From NCBI GenBank assembly GCA_031555935.1, contig JAVBTX010000022.1:109080-173079 (forward strand): 64,000 nt of DNA, in the 5' to 3' direction. The stretch comes from Roseburia_C sp031555935. Lineage in GTDB: Bacteria; Bacillota; Clostridia; Lachnospirales; Lachnospiraceae. Shown here in pieces: positions 1 to 9,289 of this stretch; position 1 is the first letter of the stretch, and each line of letters opens with the position of its first letter. The notes beneath the pieces are model-generated. The model saw only the letters and a program-made list of their open reading frames with translations. It did no database searches and had not been told where the DNA came from. The position numbers and the translations under genes were made by a program.

Positions 1-857
1 GACCATCGAAATTTTCAAAGGAACATTTACGAACTCTTGAAATTATATTTGAACATTATGGAAGATTATTATCGACCAATCTTCCGGTGTATTTAAGAAA
101 AAACATTCAGGTGGAGGTAATGAACTCGGAAGCGGTTACATATTCTGAGTTTGCCAATGCCTTATCAAACCCGGTTTTGCTGGGAATAGTTAATTTTTCA
201 CCACTAAAAGGCTCAATTATCCTTGAAATGGCATCGAACCTTGGTTATGCATTTGTTGACCGGATGCTTGGGGGATTAGGAGTACCGCTTGATAAGAATC
301 GCGAATTCTCTGAAATAGAGCTGCTGATAGTGGAAAGAATTATGAATGTATGTGTGAATTTAATGCGGGAACCGTGGGAAAATGTAGTTGAAGTACATCC
401 CCGTTTAGACCGTATTGAGACTAATTCGCAATTTGCGCAAATTATTTCACCTAGTGAAATGATTGCAATTATTACAATAAATGTTAGAATTGGAGAAGTA
501 GATGGATTGATGAATATCTGTCTGCCATATTTGACATTGGAAACGGTAATGGATAAACTGAATACTAAGTATTGGTTTTCAACGATGCAAGATCACGATG
601 AGCAACAGTATGCTGAAATGATTGAGACATTAATATCCAAGGCACCAATTCCAGTGAAGGCCTTATTAGGTAATAGCGCCATATCGGTAAATGATTTTGT
701 GAATTTGCAGGTAGGGGATATTATAAGATTAGACTCAAAAGTAGATCAGGAGCTAGATGTATTTGTGGGAAACATTAAGAAGTTTGCCGCATTGCCAGGT
801 GCTTCTGGAGACAGCTACGCAGTAAGAGTTACATCAGTAATTAGAGAGGAGCAGTAA
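1..857 (+). CDS. fliM: Flagellar motor switch protein FliM (5' end outside window)
   Basis: FliM forms the middle of the flagellar C-ring, binds CheY-P and sets rotation direction. The reading frame is open from base 3, and the first visible residues (PSKFSKEHLRTLEIIFEHYG) match FliM just after its N-terminal CheY-binding segment, so the true start lies upstream. About 284 residues are visible: the CheC-like middle domain, then the C-terminal SpoA (FliN-like) domain from about base 620 onward (ISVNDFVNLQVGDIIRLD). A GTG at 87 is internal and not the start. The gene stops 3 bases before fliY and is clearly in the same operon. Identification is firm; only the N-terminus is unseen. Confidence 0.95.
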   Translation, partial: PSKFSKEHLRTLEIIFEHYGRLLSTNLPVYLRKNIQVEVMNSEAVTYSEFANALSNPVLLGIVNFSPLKGSIILEMASNLGYAFVDRMLGGLGVPLDKNREFSEIELLIVERIMNVCVNLMREPWENVVEVHPRLDRIETNSQFAQIISPSEMIAIITINVRIGEVDGLMNICLPYLTLETVMDKLNTKYWFSTMQDHDEQQYAEMIETLISKAPIPVKALLGNSAISVNDFVNLQVGDIIRLDSKVDQELDVFVGNIKKFAALPGASGDSYAVRVTSVIREEQ

Positions 858-860
858 GCA

Positions 861-2045
861 ATGGACGGAGTATTATCGCAGGAAGAAATAAATGCTTTAC
901 TGAATAGTACCAATACTGCAGGTAATGCCGACGAGGAAGAATTGACTGAATCCGAGAAAGATGCGATTGGTGAAATTGCCAATATCAGCATGGGAACAGC
1001 AGCAACGACATTGTTTTCGCTGGTAAATCGAAAGGTGGAAATATCCACTCCAGTTGTTACCACTGCCACATGGGATGATTTGATGCTGGCATATGAGCGC
1101 CCGTGTGTATTTATTCGCATCGCTTATACGGTAGGCTTAGACGGTAGTAACATCTTAGTATTAAAAGAAAATGATGTTAAAATAATTACTGATTTGATGA
1201 TGGGGGGAGACGGAACCAATACCTCAGGAGAATTAGGAGAGCTTCACTTAAGTGCCATTAGCGAAGCAATGAACCAGATGATGGGTTCATCAGCAACTTC
1301 ACTTTCTTCGATGCTGAATAAGACAATTGATATCAGTCCGCCGGAAGCAAATCTCGTTGATATGAAAGAGACTGTGGATGAAAGTCAGATAGATGATTTT
1401 CTTGCTGGTAAATTCGTAAAGATATCTTTTAAAATGGAAATTGGAGATTTGGTTGACAGTGAAATTATGCAATTGTATCCATGCTCCTTTGCGAAAGAAA
1501 TGTGTGTTAACATTACGAATGGAATGTCCGGAGGAGGCGATAGTACACCGGCACCAGAACCACCACCACCACAGCCGCAAGCGGCACCACAGATGGCACC
1601 ACCACCAATGGAACAGCAGCCAATGATGGGACAGCAGCCAATGATGGGGCAACCGATGATGGGACAGCCAATGATGCAACCAATGATGGGGCAACCGATG
1701 ATGGGGCAGCCAATGATGGATATGTCGCAGATGTATATGAACCAGCCACAGGTAAATGTCCAGCCCGCACAGTTTTCAGCGTTTGCCGGTGATATGGGCG
1801 GTGCTTTCCAAAAAGAAAACATCGACCTGATTATGGATGTACCATTAGAAGTAACGGTGGAATTAGGAAGAACAAGCAAATCGATTCATGAAATATTGGA
1901 TTTTGGTCCAGGTACCATTATTGAATTGAATAAAATTGCTGGTGAACCGATAGATATATTAGTAAATGGAAAATACGTAGCCAAAGGCGAAGTAGTTGTT
2001 ATTGAAGAAAGTTTCGGTGTAAGAATAACCGAAATTGTTAAATAA
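861..2045 (+). CDS. fliY: Flagellar switch protein FliY (CheC-type phosphatase plus FliN domain)
   Basis: FliY is the FliN-type C-ring subunit of Firmicutes that also dephosphorylates CheY-P. The 394-residue product begins with a FliM/FliY-type CheY-binding peptide (GVLSQEEINALLN). It continues with a CheC-like domain carrying phosphatase signatures of the E-x-x-N type near residues 37-41 (IGEIAN) and again near 135 (SEAMNQ). A Met/Gln/Pro-rich linker covers residues about 225-300, and a C-terminal SpoA domain follows (LEVTVELGRTSKSIHEIL). The start has a GAGGAG SD just upstream inside fliM's end. The linker repeat is unusual (separate entry). FliN alone is excluded because the phosphatase domain is present. 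Confidence 0.95.
   Translation: MDGVLSQEEINALLNSTNTAGNADEEELTESEKDAIGEIANISMGTAATTLFSLVNRKVEISTPVVTTATWDDLMLAYERPCVFIRIAYTVGLDGSNILVLKENDVKIITDLMMGGDGTNTSGELGELHLSAISEAMNQMMGSSATSLSSMLNKTIDISPPEANLVDMKETVDESQIDDFLAGKFVKISFKMEIGDLVDSEIMQLYPCSFAKEMCVNITNGMSGGGDSTPAPEPPPPQPQAAPQMAPPPMEQQPMMGQQPMMGQPMMGQPMMQPMMGQPMMGQPMMDMSQMYMNQPQVNVQPAQFSAFAGDMGGAFQKENIDLIMDVPLEVTVELGRTSKSIHEILDFGPGTIIELNKIAGEPIDILVNGKYVAKGEVVVIEESFGVRITEIVK
1620..1718 (+). repeat. In-frame 12/15/18-bp repeats encoding PMMGQ units in fliY
   Basis: About seven near-identical units (CCAATGATGGGACAG and single-base variants, some shortened or extended by one codon) encode PMMGQ/PMMQ. All unit lengths are multiples of three, so copy-number change would shorten or lengthen the linker without a frameshift. 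The units lie between the CheC-like and FliN-like domains. Confidence 0.85.
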
Positions 2046-2078
2046 ATACAAAAACAATAAATGATGAGGAGATTAGAT

Positions 2079-2441
2079 ATGGCAAAAAATATTTTAATTT
2101 GTGATGATGCAGCTTTTATGAGAATGATGATTAAAGACATTCTGACCAAGAATGGTTACAACATTGCTGGTGAGGCTGAGAATGGATTGAAGGCTATCGA
2201 AAAGTATAATGAAACAAAACCAGATTTGGTCTTAATGGACATTACGATGCCAGAATTAGATGGAATTCAAGCATTAAAGAAAATTCGCGAAGCAGATGCC
2301 AATGCAACAGTTATTATGTGTTCCGCAATGGGACAGCAGGCAATGGTTATTGAAGCCATTCAGTCAGGTGCAAAAGACTTTATCGTAAAGCCGTTCCAGG
2401 CAGAGCGTGTCCTAGAAGCGGTGAAAAAAGTAGTTGGTTAA
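2079..2441 (+). CDS. cheY: Chemotaxis response regulator CheY
   Basis: Single-receiver regulator of 120 residues that, when phosphorylated by CheA, binds FliM/FliY at the motor. It has the acidic pair at residues 9-10 (ICDD), phospho-acceptor Asp54 (VLMDITMP), the Ser switch position (MCSAMG) and the conserved Lys (IVKPF). The ATG at 2079 has a GAGGAG SD (2066-2071) at ideal distance; an in-frame ATG at 2061 lies upstream of that SD and is unlikely. Its place between fliY and fliO is the standard Firmicutes fla/che order. Confidence 0.95.
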   Translation: MAKNILICDDAAFMRMMIKDILTKNGYNIAGEAENGLKAIEKYNETKPDLVLMDITMPELDGIQALKKIREADANATVIMCSAMGQQAMVIEAIQSGAKDFIVKPFQAERVLEAVKKVVG

Positions 2442-2442
2442 T

Positions 2443-2829
2443 ATGATATTACTATATTCAGACACTTCAAGTTGGAAAAGTATCTGGCAGCTAGTGAGCG
2501 TTATCATAGTTTTTTTAATTGTGTTAGGCTTGACGTATCTTTCGACGAAATGGATTGCCGGATATCAAAAAGGACAAAGTGCCAATAAAAATCTGCAAAT
2601 TATTGAGACTCTAAGGCTTACAAATAATAAGTACATACAAATTATCGAAGCTGGCGAGGAATATCTGGTAATTGCCATTGGTAAGGACGAGGTTCATTTT
2701 CTGACAAAATTAACCAGAGAGCAGATGAAGGTTTTGCCGGAGGAAATGTTATCTTCTGGAACCAAGGATATTGGCGAAAGTTTTCAGGAGATACTTGAAA
2801 AAATAAAAGGGCGTATGCCGAAAAAGTAG
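2443..2829 (+). CDS. fliO: Flagellar biosynthesis protein FliO
   Basis: Small membrane protein (about 128 residues) that assists assembly of the FliP ring of the flagellar type III export gate. One N-terminal membrane segment (residues about 13-32, IWQLVSVIIVFLIVLGLTYL) is followed by a basic cytoplasmic domain with the FliO-type pattern of a beta-rich stretch (YIQIIEAGEEYLVIAIGKDE) and a charged tail. The ATG at 2443 lies one base after cheY's stop and no good SD is visible, suggesting coupled translation; a TTG at 2434 is the alternative. Sequence conservation is low in this family, so the position before fliP weighs heavily. Confidence 0.85.
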   Translation: MILLYSDTSSWKSIWQLVSVIIVFLIVLGLTYLSTKWIAGYQKGQSANKNLQIIETLRLTNNKYIQIIEAGEEYLVIAIGKDEVHFLTKLTREQMKVLPEEMLSSGTKDIGESFQEILEKIKGRMPKK

Positions 2830-2854
2830 GCATGCCGATTAAGTGGGCACAAAA

Positions 2855-3721
2855 ATGAGTATAAAGAAAAAATATTGTATAATTTCATTTGTTTTTGGAG
2901 TGTTTGTCCTAGCATTGGCGTTAACAGCATGGCCAGAAACGGTTCGAGCAACGGCAAATGATGCTTTTGAAACACCATCGGGTGATGACATTGCGAATGA
3001 CTTGCAGAGCAATCCGGATGGCGGCGGTGTAGTTGATGCCACAACAGACATTAACAATGGCTTGTCAATTACCTATAACAATGAGGAAGGAACATTATCA
3101 GGACCAATTAAAGTATTACTTGTGTTAACGGTAATCTCGTTAGCACCGTCTATTCTGATTATGATGACCTCATTTACAAAAGTGATTATTTGTCTGCATT
3201 TTGTGCGGGCGGCTGTTGGAACACAGACGGTACCGCCGAATCAAGTAATGGTAGGATTGGCATTGTTTTTGACGTTATTTGTAATGATGCCAGTGTTTAC
3301 ACAGATTAATGAGACTGCAATTCAACCATTAGACCGCGCTGAAATTACGCAGGAAGAAGCTTTGGAGATTGGTATGGAGCCACTGCGAGATTTTATGTTT
3401 AAAAATACGCAGGAAGACGATATCAAAATGTTTAGTGATATTCAAAACATCACTTATGACAGTAATGATATGGATACAGTTACAACAACAACCTTGATAC
3501 CAAGCTTTATTTTGAGTCAGTTGCGAGAGGCATTTATTATTGGCTTTTTGATTTATATTCCATTTATCGTAATTGATATGGTTGTTTCATCGGTGCTGAT
3601 GTCAATGGGTATGATGATGTTACCGCCAACTACAATATCCCTGCCATTTAAACTATTGTTATTTATTCTCGTAGATGGATGGGAACTAGTCATTAAAAAT
3701 ATATTACAGACAATTAATTAG
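2855..3721 (+). CDS. fliP: Flagellar export gate protein FliP
   Basis: FliP is the main subunit of the FliPQR export channel. The product has a cleavable-looking signal sequence (ISFVFGVFVLALALTAWPE), an acidic/Asn-rich periplasmic stretch, and then the conserved FliP core with about four membrane segments, including FTKVIICLHFVRAAVGTQ and the C-terminal GMMMLPPTTISLPFKLLLF. The ATG at 2855 is preferred; a GTG at 2843 is in frame and would add four residues, and neither has a strong SD. Length is normal for clostridial FliP. Confidence 0.95.
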   Translation: MSIKKKYCIISFVFGVFVLALALTAWPETVRATANDAFETPSGDDIANDLQSNPDGGGVVDATTDINNGLSITYNNEEGTLSGPIKVLLVLTVISLAPSILIMMTSFTKVIICLHFVRAAVGTQTVPPNQVMVGLALFLTLFVMMPVFTQINETAIQPLDRAEITQEEALEIGMEPLRDFMFKNTQEDDIKMFSDIQNITYDSNDMDTVTTTTLIPSFILSQLREAFIIGFLIYIPFIVIDMVVSSVLMSMGMMMLPPTTISLPFKLLLFILVDGWELVIKNILQTIN

Positions 3722-3798
3722 AGGTGGAAGGTTGAACAAAAATGCGTGTTCAACTACTGATTTCAGTGCGCGCCGTAACGCGCAGAATAGGTATAAAT

Positions 3799-4068
3799 AT
3801 GAGTCAGGGCGAGGTTTTAGATATCGCGAGAAGTGCGATTTACAATATCATAATGGTTTCGGCACCACCGCTGATAATATCTTTGGTAGTGGGATTGATT
3901 GTAAGTATCTTTCAGACGGTGACCTCAATACAGGAACAGACATTGACGTTTGTTCCGAAAATACTAGCAGTTTTTCTGGGAATCATGATTTTTGGTTCTT
4001 GGATGTTAGATACGATGAAAGATTTTATGATAAACTTGTGGTCTAACTTTGCAGTTTATGTAAGGTAA
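3799..4068 (+). CDS. fliQ: Flagellar export gate protein FliQ
   Basis: FliQ has two membrane helices that pack around FliP/FliR. From the ATG at 3799 the product is 89 residues, exactly the family length, beginning MSQGEVLDIARSAIY, with helices near residues 15-36 and 52-72 and the conserved block SIFQTVTSIQEQTLTF. However, the best SD (GGTGGAAGG, 3723-3731) lies before an in-frame ATG at 3742 that would add 19 basic residues, so an N-terminally extended form cannot be excluded. Confidence 0.92.
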   Translation: MSQGEVLDIARSAIYNIIMVSAPPLIISLVVGLIVSIFQTVTSIQEQTLTFVPKILAVFLGIMIFGSWMLDTMKDFMINLWSNFAVYVR

Positions 4069-4073
4069 TAGAC

Positions 4074-4853
4074 ATGGTAAATACTAGTTTTTCATTGGAA
4101 ATAATAGAACATTTTTTATTGGTTTTGGTAAGGATATCTGCTTTTGTAGCAGTTGCTCCGTTTTTTAGCCTGCCGAATGTGCCAGCCCGGGTAAAAGTCG
4201 GTTTTTCGGTTATGGTAGCGCTATTGATGAATGGAATCCTTCCCGAAACAACCATAGAGTATGTGGATGTAATAGGATATGCCACAGTTGTAGTCAGGGA
4301 AGGAATTACAGGGTTGCTTATTGGATTTGCAGCAAACATATGTAATTCCGTTGTTTTATTATCGGGAAATATTATTGATATGAACATGGGGCTCTCGATG
4401 GCTACCGAATATGACCCAATTACGCAGACGAATTCACCAATTACCGGAAATCTTTATAATTATTTGATTCTGTTGCTATTACTAGGAAGCGGTATGCATC
4501 ATTATGTAGTGCGGGCGATATCGGATTCCTTTATCGTAATTCCGGTTGGTCAGCAGCTTTTTAAATGGGACAGCCTGATGAGTTCAATGGTGAAATATAT
4601 GGGTGATTCAATGGTGATTGGTTTTCGGATTGCCTTGCCGGTATTTGCTTGTATCATGATCTTAAACTGTGTCCTTGGCATTATGTCGAAAGTGGCACCA
4701 CAAATGAATATGTTTGCAGTAGGCATGCAGCTGAAAATTATGGTAGGCCTAGTGATTGTGTATTTAACAATGCAATTGTTGCCGTATGTTTCCGATTTTG
4801 TATTTAGAATGATGAAACAGATGATGAAATTAATGGTAAAAGGACTGTATTAG
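4074..4853 (+). CDS. fliR: Flagellar export gate protein FliR
   Basis: Integral membrane component of the flagellar export gate, 259 residues with about six hydrophobic segments. Recognisable family features are the FSLPNVPARVKVGFSVMVAL block near the N-terminus and the region GLSMATEYDPITQTNSPITG. It starts 5 bases after fliQ with an AAGG-type SD in fliQ's end. FliR is followed one base later by flhB, the usual neighbour. Confidence 0.95.
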   Translation: MVNTSFSLEIIEHFLLVLVRISAFVAVAPFFSLPNVPARVKVGFSVMVALLMNGILPETTIEYVDVIGYATVVVREGITGLLIGFAANICNSVVLLSGNIIDMNMGLSMATEYDPITQTNSPITGNLYNYLILLLLLGSGMHHYVVRAISDSFIVIPVGQQLFKWDSLMSSMVKYMGDSMVIGFRIALPVFACIMILNCVLGIMSKVAPQMNMFAVGMQLKIMVGLVIVYLTMQLLPYVSDFVFRMMKQMMKLMVKGLY

Positions 4854-4854
4854 C

Positions 4855-5979
4855 TTGGAAGAAAATAAGATCCTATTGATATATAATCTGCAATGGTTTG
4901 CCGATGAGGGTGGAGACAAAACCGAACCGGCGACCACGAAGAAATTAGACGAGGCCCGTAAAGAGGGAAAAGTTGCTAAAAGTAAGGAACTTTCATCGGC
5001 GGTGGATTTAATCGTATTGTTTTTGGCACTTAAAATATTTATTCCCTTTGTATCAGGGAAGTTTTTTGAGATATTTTCGGTGATTTATAATAAAATACCG
5101 GACGTTGTTTTATATAGTAATCAAAGTGGCGGCGCAATGACAACGGAAGTAGCAGATAAGTTGGTTCGTTTGGGACTAACAAATATCATTTTTGCGACGC
5201 TCCCGTTTTTACTGATTGGAGTGGTAATAGCTTTTTTAATTGGTATTCTGCAAGTTGGCTGGAAGGTTACGACTAAGCCAATGGAGCCTAAATTAGATAA
5301 ATTTAATCCAATTAATGGTTTCAAACGAATAATTTCCAAAGATTCACTCTTTGAACTTGTCAAATCAATTGTTAAAATAGGATTAATTGCATATGTTGCT
5401 TATTCCTACATCAAAGACCAGTCAGAGAAGTTACTATTTCTTTATGATTTTGAATTGACACAGGCAATTATATTTATTGGAAATATTATCTTAGATGCAG
5501 GACTGCGCATTAGTTTGGTATACTTGATTGTAGGCGTGGCGGATTGGATTTATCAAAAATTTAAATTTAATAAAGAAATGAAAATGACCAAGCAGGAAGT
5601 AAAGGATGAGTATAAAAATACCGAGGGAAATCCAGAAATAAAAGGCCGGCAAAGACAACGGATGCGAGAAGCCAGTCAGCGCCGAATGATGCAGGATGTA
5701 CCGAAGGCCGATGTCGTCATTACCAACCCGACCCATTTAGCAGTGGCGGTGCAATATGACACAAGTGTCGCGAAGGCGCCGGTAGTTTTAGCCAAAGGTG
5801 AAGATTACCTGGCGATGAAAATCCGTGAGATGGCAAAGGAACATCAGGTCGAAATAATAGAGAATAAACCATTAGCCAGAATGCTATATGCAAATGTTGA
5901 TGTTGGTGCGGAGATTCCGCCCGAGTTATATCAGGCAGTAGCAGAAGTGCTGGCAATGTTACAAAAATATAAAAAATAA
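4855..5979 (+). CDS. flhB: Flagellar export switch protein FlhB
   Basis: FlhB switches export substrate from rod/hook to filament proteins. The 374-residue product starts at TTG 4855 (AAAGGA upstream) and shows the N-terminal signature DKTEPATTKKLDEARKEGKV, four membrane segments, and the cytoplasmic domain with the self-cleavage site Asn-Pro-Thr-His, encoded at 5725-5736. The residues before QWFADEGG vary in this family, so the precise start is less certain than the identity. Confidence 0.95.
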   Translation: MEENKILLIYNLQWFADEGGDKTEPATTKKLDEARKEGKVAKSKELSSAVDLIVLFLALKIFIPFVSGKFFEIFSVIYNKIPDVVLYSNQSGGAMTTEVADKLVRLGLTNIIFATLPFLLIGVVIAFLIGILQVGWKVTTKPMEPKLDKFNPINGFKRIISKDSLFELVKSIVKIGLIAYVAYSYIKDQSEKLLFLYDFELTQAIIFIGNIILDAGLRISLVYLIVGVADWIYQKFKFNKEMKMTKQEVKDEYKNTEGNPEIKGRQRQRMREASQRRMMQDVPKADVVITNPTHLAVAVQYDTSVAKAPVVLAKGEDYLAMKIREMAKEHQVEIIENKPLARMLYANVDVGAEIPPELYQAVAEVLAMLQKYKK

Positions 5980-6013
5980 AAATTGATACAAAATTAGAAA
6001 GGAGGAAATTGGA

Positions 6014-8047
6014 ATGAAAAAAGCGGATTTTGGGATTGCGATATTTTTGTTGACAGCAATTGTTGTTTTGATTCTTCCAATTCCTTCTATTTTGTTAGAT
6101 GTTATGTTAGCGATAAATATTTCCATTTCCATGATAATCTTGTTCAACGCCTTGTTTGTGCAGGAGGTTTTGGAAATGTCATTTTTCCCAACGCTGCTCT
6201 TGTTTACCACATTGTTTCGAATTTCGTTAAACCTTGCCTCAACCAAATTAATTCTGTTGGAAGGTGACCCGGGAAGTGTCGTAAAAACCTTTGGTGGCTT
6301 CGTTGGTGGCAATAACTTAGTCGTTGGTGCAATTGTATTTATCGTTTTGATAATGGTTCAGTTTATTGTTATTAACAAAGGTTCTGAACGTGTATCCGAA
6401 GTAACTGCAAGATTTACGTTAGATGCGATGCCAGGTAAGCAGATGGCAATTGATGCCGACTTGAATACTGGCGCGATTACAGAAAAAGAGGCCCGTGAAC
6501 GTCGGCAGAAAATACAAGAAGAAGCTGGCTTCTTCGGTTCCATGGATGGTGCGACGAAGTACGTTAAGGGAGATGCTACCGCAGGTTTGATTATTACCGT
6601 GATTAACCTTGTCGGTGGAACGATTATTGGTAATATGTCATTGGGCTTTTCGATCCAAGAGTCAATTGCTCATTTTGGCATACTAACCATTGGTGATGGT
6701 CTGGTTAGCCAGATTCCATCCTTGTTGATTTCCTTGGCAACAGGTATTTTGGTAACCAAAGCATCCAAGGATGCCGATTTTGGAACGATACTGGTACAAC
6801 AGCTATTTGGTATTCCTAAAGTGCTTTATATTGTTGGGGCTGGTATGACCTTCCTTGGCATTGTCACCCCATTACCGTGGTATTTATTTTGTTCGCTCGG
6901 CGTGATGTTTATTGTATGCGGTCGGATGATTGATCGGAATGTATCTGAGGCAGCCATCGAGGAAGAGGCCAGTGAAGAAGAAAACGCGGCAGAAGAAATC
7001 CGTAAGCCGGAAAATGTTGTATCCTTATTGCAGGTTGACCCAATTGAATTGGAATTTGGTTATGGAATTATTCCGCTGGCAGATGTAAATCAGGGCGGTG
7101 ACTTGCTAGACCGTGTCGTAATGATTCGAAGACAGGTGGCTTTGGAATTGGGAACGGTTGTGCCAATTATTCGTTTACGCGATAATATCCAGCTCAATCC
7201 GAACCAATACATTATTAAGATAAAAGGAATCCAGGTGACCGAAGGTGAGATTCTGTTCGACCATTATATGGCGATGAATCCAGGTTATGTAGAGGAAGAA
7301 ATCACAGGTATTCCGACCTTTGAACCATCCTTCCATTTGCCGGCTATTTGGATTACCGAGGGTCAGCGGGAGCGTGCAGAAAGCTTGGGCTATACTGTAG
7401 TAGACCCGCCATCCATTATTGCGACGCATTTAACCGAAGTTATCAGACAGCATATTGCTGAGCTGTTGACCAGACAAGATGTGTCGAACCTTATCACCAA
7501 CGTAAAAGAGAATCATCCAGCATTAATCGACGAGTTAACGCCGAAATTGCTTGGAATTGGTGAGATTCAAAAAGTTTTGCAAAATCTTTTGCAGGAAGGA
7601 ATCTCAATTCGCGACTTGCTGACAGTCTTTGAGACACTGGCAGACCATGCCAGCACAACGAGAGATACCGATGTATTAACAGAGTATGCGCGGCAAAGCT
7701 TGAAGCGGGCGATTTCCAATAAATATTTTGCAACCAATGAGACCACGAGTGTAGTAACCCTTGACCCGCGTGTGGAGCAGGATATTATGGGCTCAGTAAA
7801 ACAGACTGAGCAAGGGGCTTATCTGACCTTAGACCCAGAGAAGACAAAAGCGATTATTAGCTCCGTGGAAAATGAAATTGCCAAACTTGAAAATATCGGC
7901 AAAAATCCGATTGTAATAACTTCTCCAATTGTGAGAATGTACTTTAAAAAATTGACCGAAGATTATTTTAAGGACTTGATTGTGGTATCTTATAACGAAG
8001 TGGAATCAAACGTAGAACTGCAATCGGTGGGGATGGTGACAGAATAA
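6014..8047 (+). CDS. flhA: Flagellar export protein FlhA
   Basis: FlhA is the large membrane protein that docks chaperone-substrate complexes at the flagellar export gate. It is 677 residues, with about eight N-terminal membrane segments, the FHIPEP-family loop (TARFTLDAMPGKQMAIDADL) near residues 135-155, and a large soluble C-terminal domain. The SD AAAGGAGGAAA is strong. Length and all visible motifs are normal. It is followed without a gap by flhF (TAA then ATG). Confidence 0.97.
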   Translation: MKKADFGIAIFLLTAIVVLILPIPSILLDVMLAINISISMIILFNALFVQEVLEMSFFPTLLLFTTLFRISLNLASTKLILLEGDPGSVVKTFGGFVGGNNLVVGAIVFIVLIMVQFIVINKGSERVSEVTARFTLDAMPGKQMAIDADLNTGAITEKEARERRQKIQEEAGFFGSMDGATKYVKGDATAGLIITVINLVGGTIIGNMSLGFSIQESIAHFGILTIGDGLVSQIPSLLISLATGILVTKASKDADFGTILVQQLFGIPKVLYIVGAGMTFLGIVTPLPWYLFCSLGVMFIVCGRMIDRNVSEAAIEEEASEEENAAEEIRKPENVVSLLQVDPIELEFGYGIIPLADVNQGGDLLDRVVMIRRQVALELGTVVPIIRLRDNIQLNPNQYIIKIKGIQVTEGEILFDHYMAMNPGYVEEEITGIPTFEPSFHLPAIWITEGQRERAESLGYTVVDPPSIIATHLTEVIRQHIAELLTRQDVSNLITNVKENHPALIDELTPKLLGIGEIQKVLQNLLQEGISIRDLLTVFETLADHASTTRDTDVLTEYARQSLKRAISNKYFATNETTSVVTLDPRVEQDIMGSVKQTEQGAYLTLDPEKTKAIISSVENEIAKLENIGKNPIVITSPIVRMYFKKLTEDYFKDLIVVSYNEVESNVELQSVGMVTE

Positions 8048-9286
8048 ATGACAATCAATAAATTTCAGGGAAAGACACAAGAAGAAGCCATTGATAAAGC
8101 CAAGAAAGAAATGGGCATCAATGTTGTTATTATGAATGTAAAAGAAGTAAAGCCGAAGGGACTGCTCAGCGCATTTAAGAGCGCAAGTTTTGAGGTGACA
8201 GCGGCGATGGAAGAAAAGGAACAGTTCGTCAATCCGCTTTCTGCCTTGAAGGTACCACTTAAAATGCATGATAGCGTTAGCTATGTGGCAGATGATTCTA
8301 TTGATATTCCATTACAAAAACGTGAAGAGACGATTCCGCCCCCAAAAGTAAGGCGCGAAGAGCCAGTGCAAGCGGTGCAGACATCGTCAAAGGAATTAGA
8401 AGAGAAGCTTGAAAATTTACAAAGTATGCTGGAACGAAGTCAAGCATCGCAGTCAATGGATGGGGCAAGTGAGAAGCAAGCCGATCAGTCAGATGGTTTT
8501 CGCTGCATGAAAATGATATATGAAATATTGCTGGAAAATGAAGTAAATGAGAAATATGTAAATCAGATTATGGATGACGTAGAAAAAATAACGCGAAGCA
8601 GTTATAATATGGATATCATCCTTTCCAGTATCTATCAGAAAATGATTCTGAAGTTTGGGCAGGCAAAAAAAATAGAATTATCAAATGGCCAGCCTAAAAT
8701 CGTATTTTTTATTGGTCCAACCGGGGTCGGAAAGACGACGACAATTGCCAAGATTGCATCGCGGTATAAATTAGATATGGGCAAGAAGGTTGCGTTTTTA
8801 ACAGCGGATACGTATCGAATTGCGGCAGCCGAGCAGCTCCGTACCTATGCAAATATATTGGACACACCACTTACCATCATCTATTCTGCTGAGGAAATGA
8901 ATGCAGCCATTGAACGTGTGAATGACTATGATTTGGTGCTGGTCGATACAGCCGGTTTTTCGCATAAGAGTGATGCGAGAAGAAGTGATATCAAGCACCT
9001 CGTTGAGAGTGTTGATGAAAAATATGAAAAAGAAGTATATCTGGTAATCAGTGCGACAACAAAATATAAAGATTTGAAAGATATTACAGATATTTATCAT
9101 GAAATCGCTGATTATAAAATAATATTTACAAAATTAGATGAAACCACGACCTATGGAAATATATTAAACATTCGTCTCTATTCCGGGGCGGAACTATCTT
9201 ATACAACGAATGGACAGAATGTACCAGATGATATCGAACTGTTTGATTCGCAAATGGTAGTGAAACAGTTGTTGGGAGGCAAGTAA
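8048..9286 (+). CDS. flhF: SRP-like GTPase FlhF
   Basis: FlhF is the SIMIBI-class GTPase, related to Ffh/FtsY, that controls flagellar placement and number together with FlhG. The 412-residue product has the basic N-terminal B-domain (FQGKTQEEAIDKAKKEMG), a linker, an N-domain, and a G-domain with G1 GPTGVGKTTT near residue 222, G3 DTAGFS and G4 TKLDET. All nucleotide-binding motifs are intact. It directly follows flhA and precedes flhG by 3 bases. Confidence 0.95.
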   Translation: MTINKFQGKTQEEAIDKAKKEMGINVVIMNVKEVKPKGLLSAFKSASFEVTAAMEEKEQFVNPLSALKVPLKMHDSVSYVADDSIDIPLQKREETIPPPKVRREEPVQAVQTSSKELEEKLENLQSMLERSQASQSMDGASEKQADQSDGFRCMKMIYEILLENEVNEKYVNQIMDDVEKITRSSYNMDIILSSIYQKMILKFGQAKKIELSNGQPKIVFFIGPTGVGKTTTIAKIASRYKLDMGKKVAFLTADTYRIAAAEQLRTYANILDTPLTIIYSAEEMNAAIERVNDYDLVLVDTAGFSHKSDARRSDIKHLVESVDEKYEKEVYLVISATTKYKDLKDITDIYHEIADYKIIFTKLDETTTYGNILNIRLYSGAELSYTTNGQNVPDDIELFDSQMVVKQLLGGK

Positions 9287-9289
9287 TAG

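Noticed and set aside
1299..1879. Antisense frames opposite fliY encoding His/Trp- and Cys/Gly-rich proteins
   Set aside because: They are mirror translations of the PMMGQ repeat DNA, with no SD or promoter.
3732..4046. Open frame of about 104 codons overlapping fliQ in another frame, with a good SD
   Set aside because: The product has no recognisable features and lies entirely over the conserved fliQ sequence.
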